From: Lamellibrachia satsuma
Taxonomy: Eukaryota > Annelida > Polychaeta > Sabellida > Siboglinidae
Direction of reading: 5' to 3'
DNA length: 64,000 nucleotides
Assembly (NCBI GenBank): GCA_033239005.1
Contig: BSQZ01000001.1
Location: 32,761,688 to 32,825,687 of the forward strand
Part shown: piece after piece, positions 22,646 to 34,798 of the stretch
Layout of the letters: each line of letters begins with the position of its first letter
Numbering within the stretch: the first letter of the stretch is position 1
Notes under the pieces: model-generated
Databases searched by the model: none
The model's input: the letters and a program-made list of their open reading frames with translations, nothing else
What the model was told of the DNA's origin: nothing
Position numbers and translations under genes: made by a program

Positions 22646-25600
22646 TGCTGCCACCTAGACATTCATGTGACCTGGTGCCAATGCGTGGCGTGGACAGGCT
22701 CTAGAAGAACCGTTCGCTTGTCTTCCAGTGTTCCCCTTAATGTTTGGCACTTCACCTGTTGTGGAGCTTTACAATTTACTTCCCTAGTTTGTGACACACT
22801 TTATGTTTAGCATGTGATTGACCCTTGAGCACTGCAGCATTGAGCCATGGGATGTGCAGGGTTGAGAGACTCACTTACTGGTGTCCATGTGACCAATGCC
22901 TTAACAGGAGGTGCCCATGTTGGATGAAACATTTCGAGAGCAGGAAATCTTGCAAGATGGGCAAGGTGCTATACGTCTATCGTGCTGTGAATATTATATG
23001 CACAGTATTAAAATGCACAACGATTATATTAATACGACACAAAGTTGTGACAAAAGTTGCAACCTGAAATTATGAGCACTGTAAAAATGTTTTACAGTAT
23101 CGTAAACTGTGATTGCAGAAATCGTGGCCTCATAGTTTACATGTGTAATCTGTTATGCCTTTATGTGATCGTTTGAATGCTATCGGACCACTGCAGATTC
23201 TGTTTTAAGACATTTGAGAGGTATAAAAGAACAACTAAGTGGGAAGGGGCGACAACAGTCATGTAGGAAATAGGGTGTAAAAGCTATAGCCCAACTAGTT
23301 TATACCCTTGCAGTATCCGAGGTAAAGCTACTAGAGTATCGTGTATGTCACACACACAATAATCAAATTAACTGATTGTCAGCACACAAGGCCATTATAA
23401 GCCATAGAAGTACAAAGGTGGCCAAGGGTGTAATACAACAGTGTATGCCATATGGGTTTATGTGTTGCACTTCTTGCATGTATGTATTGTGATTACTGAA
23501 TTATATTACCAAGTTTGTATTTATCTACAGCCTTGACTCTATTCGGAGCTGTTTATATCAGGATTTCCAGATCGACAGGCACTTGTTGGAGAGAAGTCAG
23601 CCAAGTGGATGAAGCTGCACGGATGTTCTAATAACATCCCACAGAAGCAATGGATACTTACAGGAGAGAATTAGGTAATGGGGAAGGCCAACGTGTGATG
23701 AAAGGATCTGATTGGGAAGGGATGTTTTCATTTCTACCCTTAGGTACATTTTGTTATTTGTCATTTCAATTTCATTAAAGGCTCACAACATTTGAGGACG
23801 CAACTACGTTGGCCTTCTGTTGAACTGTGTCTGTGTCCATTTGCAGTGTGACGTGTTGACATATCATTGTCACCATAGTGCCATGTTTTGTCAGATTTTA
23901 AAGTAAACCACAAACAACGTTAGTGATGAAACGATTTCCATGTGCTGCCACCTAGTGGTATTTGACCACCTGTCTATACGTTTTTACCTGCTCTCACATT
24001 TCCTAACTTTCCCAGGCTATTTCATGGCCGGCAAGAATGTTTTCTTTATGTAACTTGAGAAGGGTCAACAAAATGGTTCAAATCTGGTCGCCCAACCACA
24101 CTGGTTATACACTCAGCAAGTCAGGTTCGTTTATTTCACATGGTCATGTCCTCTCAAGAAACTTTTTGTATTCTTTCCATATACTATGACTCACATGGCC
24201 TTCGTTGGCAGACTATGTTGCTATGGGCGAACCCCGGAACATGGATTTATTCAAAGCAAGTTTGTTTTGTATATAAATTACTACTGTTGGTTCTCATTTC
24301 ATTCTAGACTTCTTTAGAAGAATCGTGAGTTTTCAAGTCCATGAAAATATTTAACTACTGCTGCATTCAATCTGAAGGTTTCCAATGTACCACGACAGTT
24401 GGGTTCCTGTGTTTCTGGTTGTTGTGCATTGTTTTATGTTTAGTCATACGTGGTAGTTGTCTTTGTCATTGTTTACTTTGTGCCCTTTTCTAGGGTGTAT
24501 AATAGTGTTTTCCTACTTCAGCCTCAGTGTATACTGTCCATCCTTCTGTTGCTGTCATTAATATGGGCCATAGCACACATGCACTGTATGTATCTGTCGG
24601 GCACTGGATGTATCTGTCGGGAACTGTAGGTTGGGCACTGTATGCATCTTTTGGGTACTTTATGGTCGCTTACATGGGCAATAAACTGGGGCAAAAGTAA
24701 TAGCCCCTTCAGACTAGCAATTAGAAATGCATTGAATTGTGGTAGTGAAATGTTTGTCAACATCACTGTTATAACTGCCTACAGTCATTTGACTATTTGA
24801 CTGCTATACTAATAAAACACTTGGTTTGTTTTCTAGTCACGGTGTAGATTAAACCACATATAATGCTCCAACCATGTCTGCAGAAAACCTCTCCAAAGCA
24901 TCCAATTGTGCCATAACCATTGCTTTGTCATTGGCCCCACAATTGCAAAAACAAAGTGTCTACCAATTATTATAAAACTTCCAATTTGTGTAACTTCTGA
25001 ATGGGTCTAGTTTATTAAAGACATAATATACAGACATGTCTATACAGCTACCAACCAGTTAGTTTCTGTTTGATATATACAACTCAACCGAAGATAGAAA
25101 GATCTACGTTTACACCATTGCTCACAAAATACAGTGGTATTAATAGTGGTATTAAAACTCCTTAAAAAATTCAACCAGTTTATTCGAAACAGCTGACATC
25201 TCCACACCTGTACCTATGCAACTGTAACGACACAGACCACGCTGCGGTCCTGCAGCCATATTCTAATGATCATCAATGAAATTTAAACAAAAATTTCAAA
25301 CTTGAAAGATTTTTCCACTCATTAAAAGTTAGTGAATAATCCTAGGTTGACATAGTGGTGTATATTATGTCACTGCTGCTGATAAGTGGGTCAACATCAT
25401 AGTTACGCCTGGTCAGGTGACATTTTATCTAAAAACTCCGAATGTTACATTATGGTAATTAAATGTTCCTCAGTTTCATTTTTTCATTGTCATTTTCATC
25501 GTTTCAGATTCATTTCTTTTTCTAGTCTTTCAATTATTTAACGAAACAACTCTTATTAAACCAACTGGGCTAAGTTAAGAGGAGGAGTTTTAAGATAAGA

Positions 25601-25962
25601 TAAGCATGCGTCCTAACTGCATCTTAACTGAATCTTGTTCATGCATCTGAACTGTGCAGCTGCCTCGAAGGGTCTTCTGCACTGCCCTTTACCCCAGTTT
25701 TCTGTGGCAAACTCCTGCCCTCCACTAATACAGTCCTGGAGTGATGCAGGCGTCTGCCACACTGTAATGTGTGGGTGAAATCTATTGGTGCATACATATG
25801 TTCGTACACTGACTCCAAGTGGGCAGGGTCAACGTCTTGCACCTGTCCTCCACCATGTTACATAGGTGTATGATTCCTCCAGGGCTGAGGTGCCATCTCA
25901 TGAAGGTCAAACTTGACCACGACTGATGGTCATTCTGTGTCCTCCTGACTACTACCTCAACG
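22646..25962. other. Convergent intergenic region (both 3' ends)
   Basis: It holds the 3' UTRs of the DCUN1D gene (+) and FRG1 (-). Two AATAAA hexamers on the + strand (near 24680 and 24812) are candidate DCUN1D poly-A signals. A 20-bp motif GGGCACTGTATGTATCTGTC repeats three times, imperfectly, near 24595-24650. No other gene is seen. Confidence 0.45.
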
Positions 25963-28900
25963 TTACTTACAATAGCGATCTGACTTCATCTTTTCTCGCC
26001 TGCAAAGTACCAGTATTAACGATGAACATGGCATACTGTGCTCAAGTGTTAGTTACCAGCCCTATTTGAATCAGCTGCATATAATTATTTATGCATACTA
26101 GATACATTATCTTGGTTTAAATAAATGTGCAGATACTAATAATTATAGTTTATGTGAGTAAAAACAATTCTGACTTAGGAATATGATTGTGTCCTAGATA
26201 TCAAAAAGAACGAAAAATGGCTCAACAAACACTGCCTCCTCACAGTGGATTCGGCCTAATAGAAAAACTTTGGGCCAAAGCTATTTGGTTCTAATTAACA
26301 GCTGATTCATTTAAGCGGCACATTTTGGCACCTGAGAACGGACTAACTTGACACACGACCTTGACACGTACCTGTCGAGCAGCACCTCGTGCATGTTGCC
26401 GTCAGACTTGGCTGCCTTAATGGCAGTCCTGTCCTCAGGGTTTATCTTCAGTCGGCGGTCCTGGAAACTCTGGAACTTCTTTCTACAAAACAACAAATCT
26501 TTATACTGTATCTCACAATATGTTTTTTAACACCAGGTCCAACTATATAAATCTGTGACAAAATACTGCAGATGAAATGCAGTTTTAGTGCACATTCTGG
26601 ACTAGTTAAGGATTAATCATATTTAATAAGCAGTAACTGACGCCTGCTACAGGGAATGTGGAATCAAATGCTTCAAAAGACAGCTCCCTAACTGATGTTT
26701 CAATAAGTTTGTAAATAATTTTGTAAATACTTTATTTATATCCAGCTGGTTGTCATCAACACACGCATAGTTGTATAAAGTTATTGACCATGTTGGACGG
26801 CCCCTCAACCTACATGTAGTTGATCTCTGTATCTTTGATGCTTCCAACTTCTTCAGGCGTCGTCTTCTGTTTCTTCTCTTTCTTGGCACATGTTCGGATC
26901 TAAAAGGTCATTGTATAGGTCAAGGATTGTTTAATCTGAATCTTTGTAACAAGAAAATGCCACATAAATATAACACAGAAATAAAGTTACAAAATAGTAA
27001 CTGACAATAACCTGACAAGTGTCTCTTAATTTAATGAGTGGTTTGAGCAACTTGTCTTTGCCTTGATCTGTGCAGCATAGGTTGGCCAACTATTTATTTT
27101 AAAGAACCATTTATTTACATTATAAACACCTGGAGAATTGTATGCTGGAAGCGACTGTTGGCTAGCAGATATTTGTCAGACACCACAAATTTGTTTAACT
27201 GTTATTACATTGTACAATAGTGTTTGATTACAATCATCATAATCTTGTGATTATATCATTGCCACGGGTGGACAAAATCATGATTTAAAAAAAAATCAGA
27301 TTTCTTTCTAAAAAAATCTTATTTTTTACCAGATTTGTTATCATTTGATATATACATGAGTCTTAACGGAGGGATATTGTATCAGAACTGTCAGCAGTCT
27401 ATTACCAGTGCTAACATTTACATGCTGAAAAATACAATCACTTTAAATCCATAGCAACTTTGTCCTGTAAACTCAAAAATATGACCATTAAACAACTTTA
27501 GAAGTACTTTAACAAAATAACCACTTAAAACAAAACGAACACTCTAAAACAGGCTACAGGCTTATACAGAGTAGAGCTTGGAGCTGATGTTGGACTCACT
27601 GAATTGAGATAGTGTCCACAGCTGCTTGTAGTTCCTTAGGTCATAAATATTATTAGAAGGCATGTTGTGGCTGGCAATGATCTAGGTGGCATTGCTTGAT
27701 GAGAGGGTGAATTAGCACCTGTCCAGTGCTCAGTGTACTTTAGCCAGACTGTAAATTGGTACCACACTATACTAATGCAGATGGTCTCACTTGAGTGAAC
27801 ATACTGAATTGGTAACAACTAGTACAAGTGTTTGCTTAAGGTGGATTTTATCTCAGGGCTTCTGACTTGTAAATATGCTGCCTCTTGAAGACTTTGTGGC
27901 TTCACTGCATTCAGTTTGCAGAAATGTGTAAAACGTCATCAATGGATATATAAAAAAATCAATGATTAAAACCAATTATTTGAACCAATTATTTAAACCA
28001 ATTATTGAAATCAAACAACTCTGATCATTGCTAATTTGTAAGTAGTCTCACTCTGTAAATATATTGATATTAATAAAGTTTGCACATCCTCTCATTATAC
28101 ATTGATAATTTCATAATGATGAAGATAGTTCCTATGGGACTATCAAGTGGGCCCTGCACCCTACCCATCCTACTTACCTGCAGCATCTCCTCTTCCCCAG
28201 CCTCTTTACTTGTACAGAACACTTCCCCGGCACGGCTGACAGACATGAAGCATCCATTGCACCCCATCAAACCCATTTTACCCTGAAACAAGGGCGTCAG
28301 AAGAACATGAATGCTTCAACATGACACTGTGGTTAAAGGTGTGGTGGGTCAGAGACGGAGAACAGTGCGGCTTGAGTTCGCAGAATGTTTAGGGTTAGGT
28401 TATACAGGCAGGAAAATACCAGAAAATACTACCTTGTTCAAGTGAAATAGCATGAAATACTTCACAAGTTTTGTACACAATATCATCAAACCGGTGTTAT
28501 ATGACAACAAATAATGTGCAGTATTGTATTGATACAGGAGTTATTATTAATAACAAGTTAACAACACAGCTAAAATTGGATACCAGTGATACAATTTAGT
28601 ATCAGCTAGTTTATACTATGGGTTATGCATTCTGTGGATGTTCTGCTTGTGCCAGTCGGGACTGGTGTTGTTAACAGGGTTTTTGCATCAAGCTTTTAAT
28701 ATTAAAAAACAGGAACAACTAATTTGCCAATTAAATATTCCCTAATACTATTTAATCAAAGTTTGTCTTTGCAACAAAAACAAAGTTGTTTCAGTAAGAA
28801 CAGTATATGAGAAAGGTAGATCTGGGCAATCATCTGGCAGGTGTTTGCTGCCCTAGTAATGCAATGTTTGTAATGTAATATGGTTACTATGTCGAAGCTT

Positions 28901-31900
28901 GATGGAGGTGCACGCTCATAATTAGGACTGCGACATTAGACTGTGGATATGACATTTAAACACTTGCCCCACCCACCTCCTGTGTGATTGGCTCCCACTG
29001 TTCCCGGCTGCCAATGGCATCGGATCGCCCCGCAACTCTACCCCCGGTTTCCTGCACACTCAAGTACTTGTCGTACCCAGACTTGAGGGCAATCTTCGTA
29101 TCACTGATCTTTATTGCAGTCAGGATCTCCTGCGCCTCAGGACCCTCTCCTACAGGGGCAGCACCATATTCAGTGAGACAAAATTATGCGTTCAACTTCC
29201 ACAAAGTTGATTCTAGCATCCTTTAACAAGATTGCCATCCCAAACAAGTTCCAGATGGCAAATGGACAAGGAAGCCATTGGCTTATCGAGAGTCCAACTA
29301 TTTTCTCATCTATGTGTAGCCTGCCCTTATCAAATATCTGTCAATTCTATTTTTAAACATATTCACACTACTAGCATTAACACAATCATTTGGCAGTTTG
29401 TTCCTTTCATTTATCACCCTCTGTGAGAAAGAGTACTTTCTCATGTCCAACCTAGACTGCTCCTTAACTAATGCTGCGTTGTGTCCTCTGGTTCTACTGC
29501 CTTTGAAGAACATATTCCTGTCAACATCCTCATAACCATTCACTATTTTAAACAATTCTATTTGGTCTCCTCGTAGTCTCCTGGTCTGTGGTGTTGTCAA
29601 ACCACATTGTAATAAGCGACTTTCATAACTAAGGTCCCTTAATTCTGGAATCATTTTAGCTGCTCTTCATTGTATTCTTTCTAGCTTGTCTATGTCCTTT
29701 TTACGATATGGCCTCCATGCTTGAATACAATATTCCAAATGTGGTCTAACTATTGCTTTGTACAGGGACTATTATGTACAAAAAGTCGCACAGTTCTTTA
29801 AGCAGTCTTAACAGTTATACTTTTAATACATTTATGTTCAAAACATCTGTGATTTGTTTCATACAAATACTATTTATGCAGGACAGTACTACACTTATAA
29901 TGCTAGTGACCAGGGATCCTAGCTTGTTTGTTGAAGCAAGAAAAACATAAGTTAAGTTGCAAGGGAGCTTTATTACAAAGCCAACAGTTCATGATGTGTA
30001 CATATAAAGTCATATGACCAAATTGTATGTGGCATCAACAATATTTAACAATATACTTTTAAAGAATTTGTGTTCAAAACATCTGTGGTAAATTATTTAT
30101 TATCTGAAACAGCTTTAGTGTGCCATAAATATGGAATTATTGTATGTCAAATATTATCACAGCACACAATGTCAATTAGGGTGCATCATATCACCATTAT
30201 TTTTTATCATGGTGATAAATTGGATAATGAGAGAGACTGTTAAACAGGGCCAAAATGGCATCCAGCGGACATTCACTAAACAGTTCGATGATCTAGATTT
30301 TGCAGAAGATATCTGCCTACTGGCACATACAGACAAACAATTGTCAAAGAAGTCAAACAAATTGATGCAGGAAGCAGAAAAGACAAGCTTGAAAATAAAC
30401 ATGCAGAAAACAAAACTACTAAAGGTTAACAGTACACAACAAGCAAAGGTACAGCTGAAGGGAAAAGATATAGAGGAGGACAACAAATTCACCTATCTGG
30501 GAAAAGTAGTGGCAGACAAAGGTGGAACAGATGAAGATGTCAAAAACAGGGTTGGAAAGGTCAGGCATGCATTCAGCATTTTAAAGACAGTGTGGAACAC
30601 ATCATCTTCCTCAGCATAAAACAAGATCAGATTTTTCAACACCAATGTGAAAAGTGTGCTGCTATATGGCTCTGAGACATGGAGAGTAACCAAGACAACA
30701 GCCCGAATGCTACAAACATTCATTAACAAATGTCTGAGATACATCCTAAAAACGAAATGGCCAGATAAAACCACAAACAAAGAAATCTGGTGGAGGACAG
30801 ACCAACACAGCATCAGGAAAGAGACTGCAAGAAGAAAATGGACATGGATAGGACACACCCTCCGAAAACAAACCAATAATGTCACGAGACAGGCCTTAGA
30901 CTGGAATCCACAAGGAGCGAGAAAAATAGACAGACCCAAAAACTACTCGGAGGAGATCAACAGCCAAGGAAGTAAAGAAACATGGAACCACCTGGAAAGA
31001 GATGAAGAAAGCAACAAATAACAGAGTGCGTTGGAAAAGAGTCATTTCGGCCTTATGCTCTACCTTGAGCAAAGAGGACTAAATAAGTAAATACACAATT
31101 GCAATGCAAATACTACAAAAAACCTAGTAATACTTCAAACAAATCACCAGGTTTGGGATTCTGATGAATTGAATAACACCTTTTTTGTGGTTTTGAAACT
31201 GTCTTCATGTCTTAGTTCCCTTGACAAGAAGTGCTCTCAAGCAGATATTGTATTATCTGAATACAACGTGCTATTTATAGAATGGATATGTGACAGACCT
31301 TGTTGTAAAGTTGCCCAGATAAACCCAGACCTACATTCACAAAGTATAAGTGTAATGCCCATAACTCATTAACCCTACTGGTGCTACCACATTACTGTAA
31401 TCTACACAATTACCTATATCATGTGACAGTCCAGCCTTAAAGAGGCCATTGTCCATGGCCTCTATGTAGGTCATGTTGCCGGTCTCTATGGCCACGGATC
31501 CAGTGATGTCATCAAAGTCTTGTATGTGCCACCAACCACCTGCAGAAACAAACACGCTTAATTTATAATGTACCGTATAGTTTCCAATTGAAGCACACTG
31601 TCTAGAAGCGCACAACCCCTTTTCAGAAGTAAAACCATGCACAAACACATAAGATTTGTTCAGGAGTGAAGGCAAGCAATTACATAATTTAAATATTGGC
31701 ATCAAAATCATGTGTAGAGATCAATAAAATATTCAAATAGTTCTGTATATAAATAATAGCATGTGTTGTAACCTACAGTACTTTCATAAAAAAACACTGT
31801 ATTTATTAACTCATGTCACTTTTGAGAAACTAATAGATGCATGTCTGTGGGTAAGCAATGATAATACTACGTAAGAAACAGACCACTGTCAGTGCGACAA

Positions 31901-33064
31901 CCATAGTTTCACTGCTTCAAAAAACTGTTCACCACGTGCAGTACTTTCCACCCCTAATTATGAAATATGTGGCACATTTGTGGTCAGATTGGCCTGAGGC
32001 TTACAGACACAAGCACTGACCGTGTCGGAGTGTGTCATCATCAAGTCTGTCCTCGGCGTCACCATCTTCTCTGTGTCGCTTTCGGTGCTTTTTATGTTTC
32101 TTGTGGCTGCAAACAAATTGTCACAAATATCAGTAGTTTGTCACTGTATATGTTAACTAGTGTAAAGTTTAAGTCCATTTAAAAAAACAGAAATAAAAAA
32201 CTTCTTTGTTTTGTTGTTGAATGTAATATGCTATATTAATGATTTTTTAAATGCATTAAAATTCATAGTAATGTACAATTCCACTATGATTCAGATACAC
32301 TACACAGGAATGTTACACAAATGATTAGTCTGAATTTATGAAATGACAAAGGAAAGCTAGTTAATACCTTCGCTGTCTTTTTTACGATCATTCGATCTTG
32401 AAAATCACTTACAACAGTTTGATTCCTGTGTAATTAATTAATGTACAGATTAAAAATTTTACATAGTTATCATCATGCAGCAATTAAACAAGTGCTTGTA
32501 GAAACCTAGGGCGGAGCTTAACATGTAAACATCAAGTGTACATGACAGCAGCCTTCCTACAAATTAGCTTGAGAGATTGCTACGAGATGTAAGTGGCGTC
32601 TGTTGTTCACTTTTGACTGTCTGATTTTGTCACAAGTTCAGACTTCAGTGGCCTTTTAATTTGTTTTCTTCCAGACACGAGTCAACCCTCTCTTCAGACT
32701 CGTTGGATTTTGTTTGATGTGCTTTTCGCGATCTATCTTCAACGTCGGAGTTTCATTCTTGCGGACTACGAATGCTGAATCTTACAGAATAGTGCGTATT
32801 TATATAGTGCGTATACAGGTTAGGTGGATCTGTGTGATGCCAACGAATTTTCGATACGTATAGTTACCGATACAGTTTTCGACCCATTGAAATCTCGCTT
32901 GATATCGCGTTAGAGACGTCACAGCGTCTGTTTACGACAATAACGATACAGAGCGATACAGAGTCTTATCTGAGCAAAATATATTTTGATATATAATATA
33001 ACATGGAACATGTTTATGATATACATACCTTGGTATAAACAGACTTTGCATGCTTACCAGACAT
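25963..33064 (-). CDS. FRG1: FRG1 homologue (FSHD region gene 1), split gene
   Basis: FRG1 is a nuclear/nucleolar, actin-bundling, RNA-associated protein with a fascin-like beta-trefoil fold, linked to pre-mRNA processing (family knowledge). Exons on the - strand: 33064-33029 (probable first exon, [12 protein letters not shown]), 32106-32021, 31539-31414, 29149-28977, 28282-28178, 26899-26814, 26482-26372, 25999-25963 (TAA). From 32106 onward all phases agree and splice sites are GT-AG. Landmarks: lysine/histidine-rich [99 protein letters not shown]-terminus MKSDRYCK. The assigned exons give about 250 aa, near the usual ~258. The first exon ends in phase 0 and cannot join 32106 directly without a stop, so one small exon (expected to encode the LVLKG-like segment) was not found. 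The introns contain a hAT-like MITE, a CR1 fragment and an RTE fragment. Confidence 0.93.
27263..28023. mobile_element. Second copy of the hAT-like MITE, in a FRG1 intron
   Basis: It begins CACGGGTG (decayed) and ends CAACTCTG. It is flanked by the perfect 8-bp direct repeat ATCATTGC at 27255-27262 and 28024-28031. It shares with 13878-14677 the ATCATGATTTAAA subterminal part, the AATTAGCACCTGTCCAG block, the TCAGGGCTTCTG block and the GTGGCTTCACTGCATTCAG block. Confidence 0.83.
29222..29765 (-). mobile_element. CR1-like LINE 3' fragment in a FRG1 intron
   Basis: The - strand encodes [19 protein letters not shown], then [37 protein letters not shown]-like sequence and RAGYT, followed by the shared 3' tail down to about 29222. 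It matches the last ~180 codons of the 36-39 kb ORF2 and keeps the Tyr codon (NGYE) that is a stop in that copy. One TGA is seen near the 5' side. It is a 5'-truncated retrotransposition product. Confidence 0.88.
30140..31084 (+). mobile_element. RTE-type LINE fragment (reverse transcriptase C-terminal half)
   Basis: Readable motifs: [122 protein letters not shown], and a C-terminus [11 protein letters not shown]. This set is diagnostic of the RTE-like endonuclease-reverse transcriptases found in invertebrates. There is an in-frame TAA near 30617-30619 and a frameshift near 31018. The catalytic box reads FAED rather than FADD. The tail continues into AATAAGTAAATA. It lies in the large FRG1 intron, antisense to FRG1. 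Confidence 0.88.
33029..33064 (-). CDS. FRG1: Probable first coding exon of FRG1
   Basis: Reading the - strand, ATG opens a 12-codon segment ([12 protein letters not shown]) that ends at AAG followed by a consensus GTATGT donor. It resembles the human start, in which YVKSTK precedes LVLKG. It lies about 0.9 kb upstream of the lysine-rich second exon, a sensible position. The assignment is inference because the segment is short and an intervening exon is missing. Confidence 0.55.
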
Positions 33065-33069
33065 TATTA

Positions 33070-34780
33070 TTGAGCGTCTGCTGATGCGTGACTCGTTCTT
33101 GGCCACGTAACAATAATAGCCCTTTTTGTGGTAAATGTATGGCAAGCTAGTCTTGTCATAAAAGTAGGAATAATTAAAATGTGTTAAATATACGAGAAAA
33201 AATTTACTACATTAACGTTATATATTCAATACAAATATGTGTATGTGTTTTATAAAGCTCCATGTCAAGCCTGGTTGTTATAAAAAGTTGACATAATTGG
33301 AACAAAGTGGTAAAATTAAAAACGATTGTCTGTACGGCTTGCCATAAATATAGGTCGAATTCCTCCGGTTTCCTCGACTCGCGCGACATGGTTGAGACGT
33401 TCAATATTCGTAAGTTTTTCACTCAAAACAACTATTTTAATATTTTGTTTGCATTGAATAAATGAAGTAGGTTTTGCTGATTTGGTATATCGATCACTTA
33501 CACAAAATGTTTCTTCAGATTTTTTTTAAACGGCGTATTCTATTAACCTGATGCACCCTGAACACCGAAATTTCGATGTTGGGATGTAGTGTTCATATTG
33601 ATCGCAATGTGGCGCCACGCTCGTTCGCTTTGGTTATGCTGTTGGTGCCAGGATGAAAACAACACATGTGTGGACGTTTTGAGCCATTTCTGGAATCGAT
33701 CCGTCAATTATTAGTATTTTTGCGAATTTTTTTAAAGTGACCGATATTTTGTCAACGTTTTACGATTCATGGTTATGAAGACTATGAGCGGGCATTGCAT
33801 CTGTTGGGTTTTACATCCGATAATTCGGATGTAAATGACATTAGTAGCGGCCAAGACAACAACATCGATGTGTCAATGATGTGTTTTTACTGTATTCATT
33901 GTCTTTTGACGTAACATTTGCAGAATTACTGCATTTATATTCCTTGAATTTTTCTTTTCTTTTCCATCAGTTATTATACTACAATACATGGTGTGCTCTG
34001 ATATATATGTCAATAGATTACATGTACCTATGAAACATTCATTATTATGCATTTTGTGAACAGTTTTGTGTGTTTTATATGTATATATGCGATCAACCAA
34101 AATCATAGTACTTGCATGCTAATTGTAATATTTCACAGGTAAATGCAAATATTATTATAATTTCTCTTGCTGCTCATAGAGGACATGTAGGCCTACCTTG
34201 CAGTACCAAACTTGCCTCATTTTGTGCTTTATTGTGTCCATGAGTGACAAAATAAAACTAGATTTCGTATTTAATTTTTCACTTTGCGATTGTTTACATA
34301 TGCTAATAAGCCACAGTTAATCATAACATTGATACTGTTATTACCATTGGTAAGATAAATATTCTGTGATTCAGAATATGTATATATTGTAAGGGTTTTG
34401 ATGAAGGCTTTACGTCTTACAGTGCATTTCATAATCCCATGGGTTGAAACAAAATCAACTCCCCCAGAAATTCAGGGCTTATCAGGTTAAGTAGGTCGAA
34501 AACTATATCGCCCAGTATACACTACCCATTTTGCTTTCGGGGCGATAATAGGTGGGGATCTTACCCTTTGTCTTTCCCTGCCTTCAGCTTTAACTTTCCT
34601 TTTTTTACAAATGAGTAGGAATCAGCCATGTTACTGTTCGCTTCCAACAGCACTACTTATTCGAAAATATTGTTATCCTGCTACTCTGTTTCGATTGTAT
34701 TTTACACGGAAGAAATAAGAACGCAACAGCAGTAAAAAGGCAGCGACGTCTGCCGACCACTACAATAACTTCCAATTGGT
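33070..34780. other. FRG1 upstream region and AT-rich intergenic DNA
   Basis: It includes the putative FRG1 promoter on the - strand just above 33064. Small frames only. Confidence 0.4.
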
Positions 34781-34798
34781 TTCTCCTTTGTCTGCTCG

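Noticed and set aside
32359..32396. Candidate missing FRG1 exon (AAG|ATCGAATGATCG ... GAAG|GTATTAAC on the - strand)
   Set aside because: The splice-like borders and lysine content are attractive, but the only phase that joins the exon at 32106 contains stop codons.
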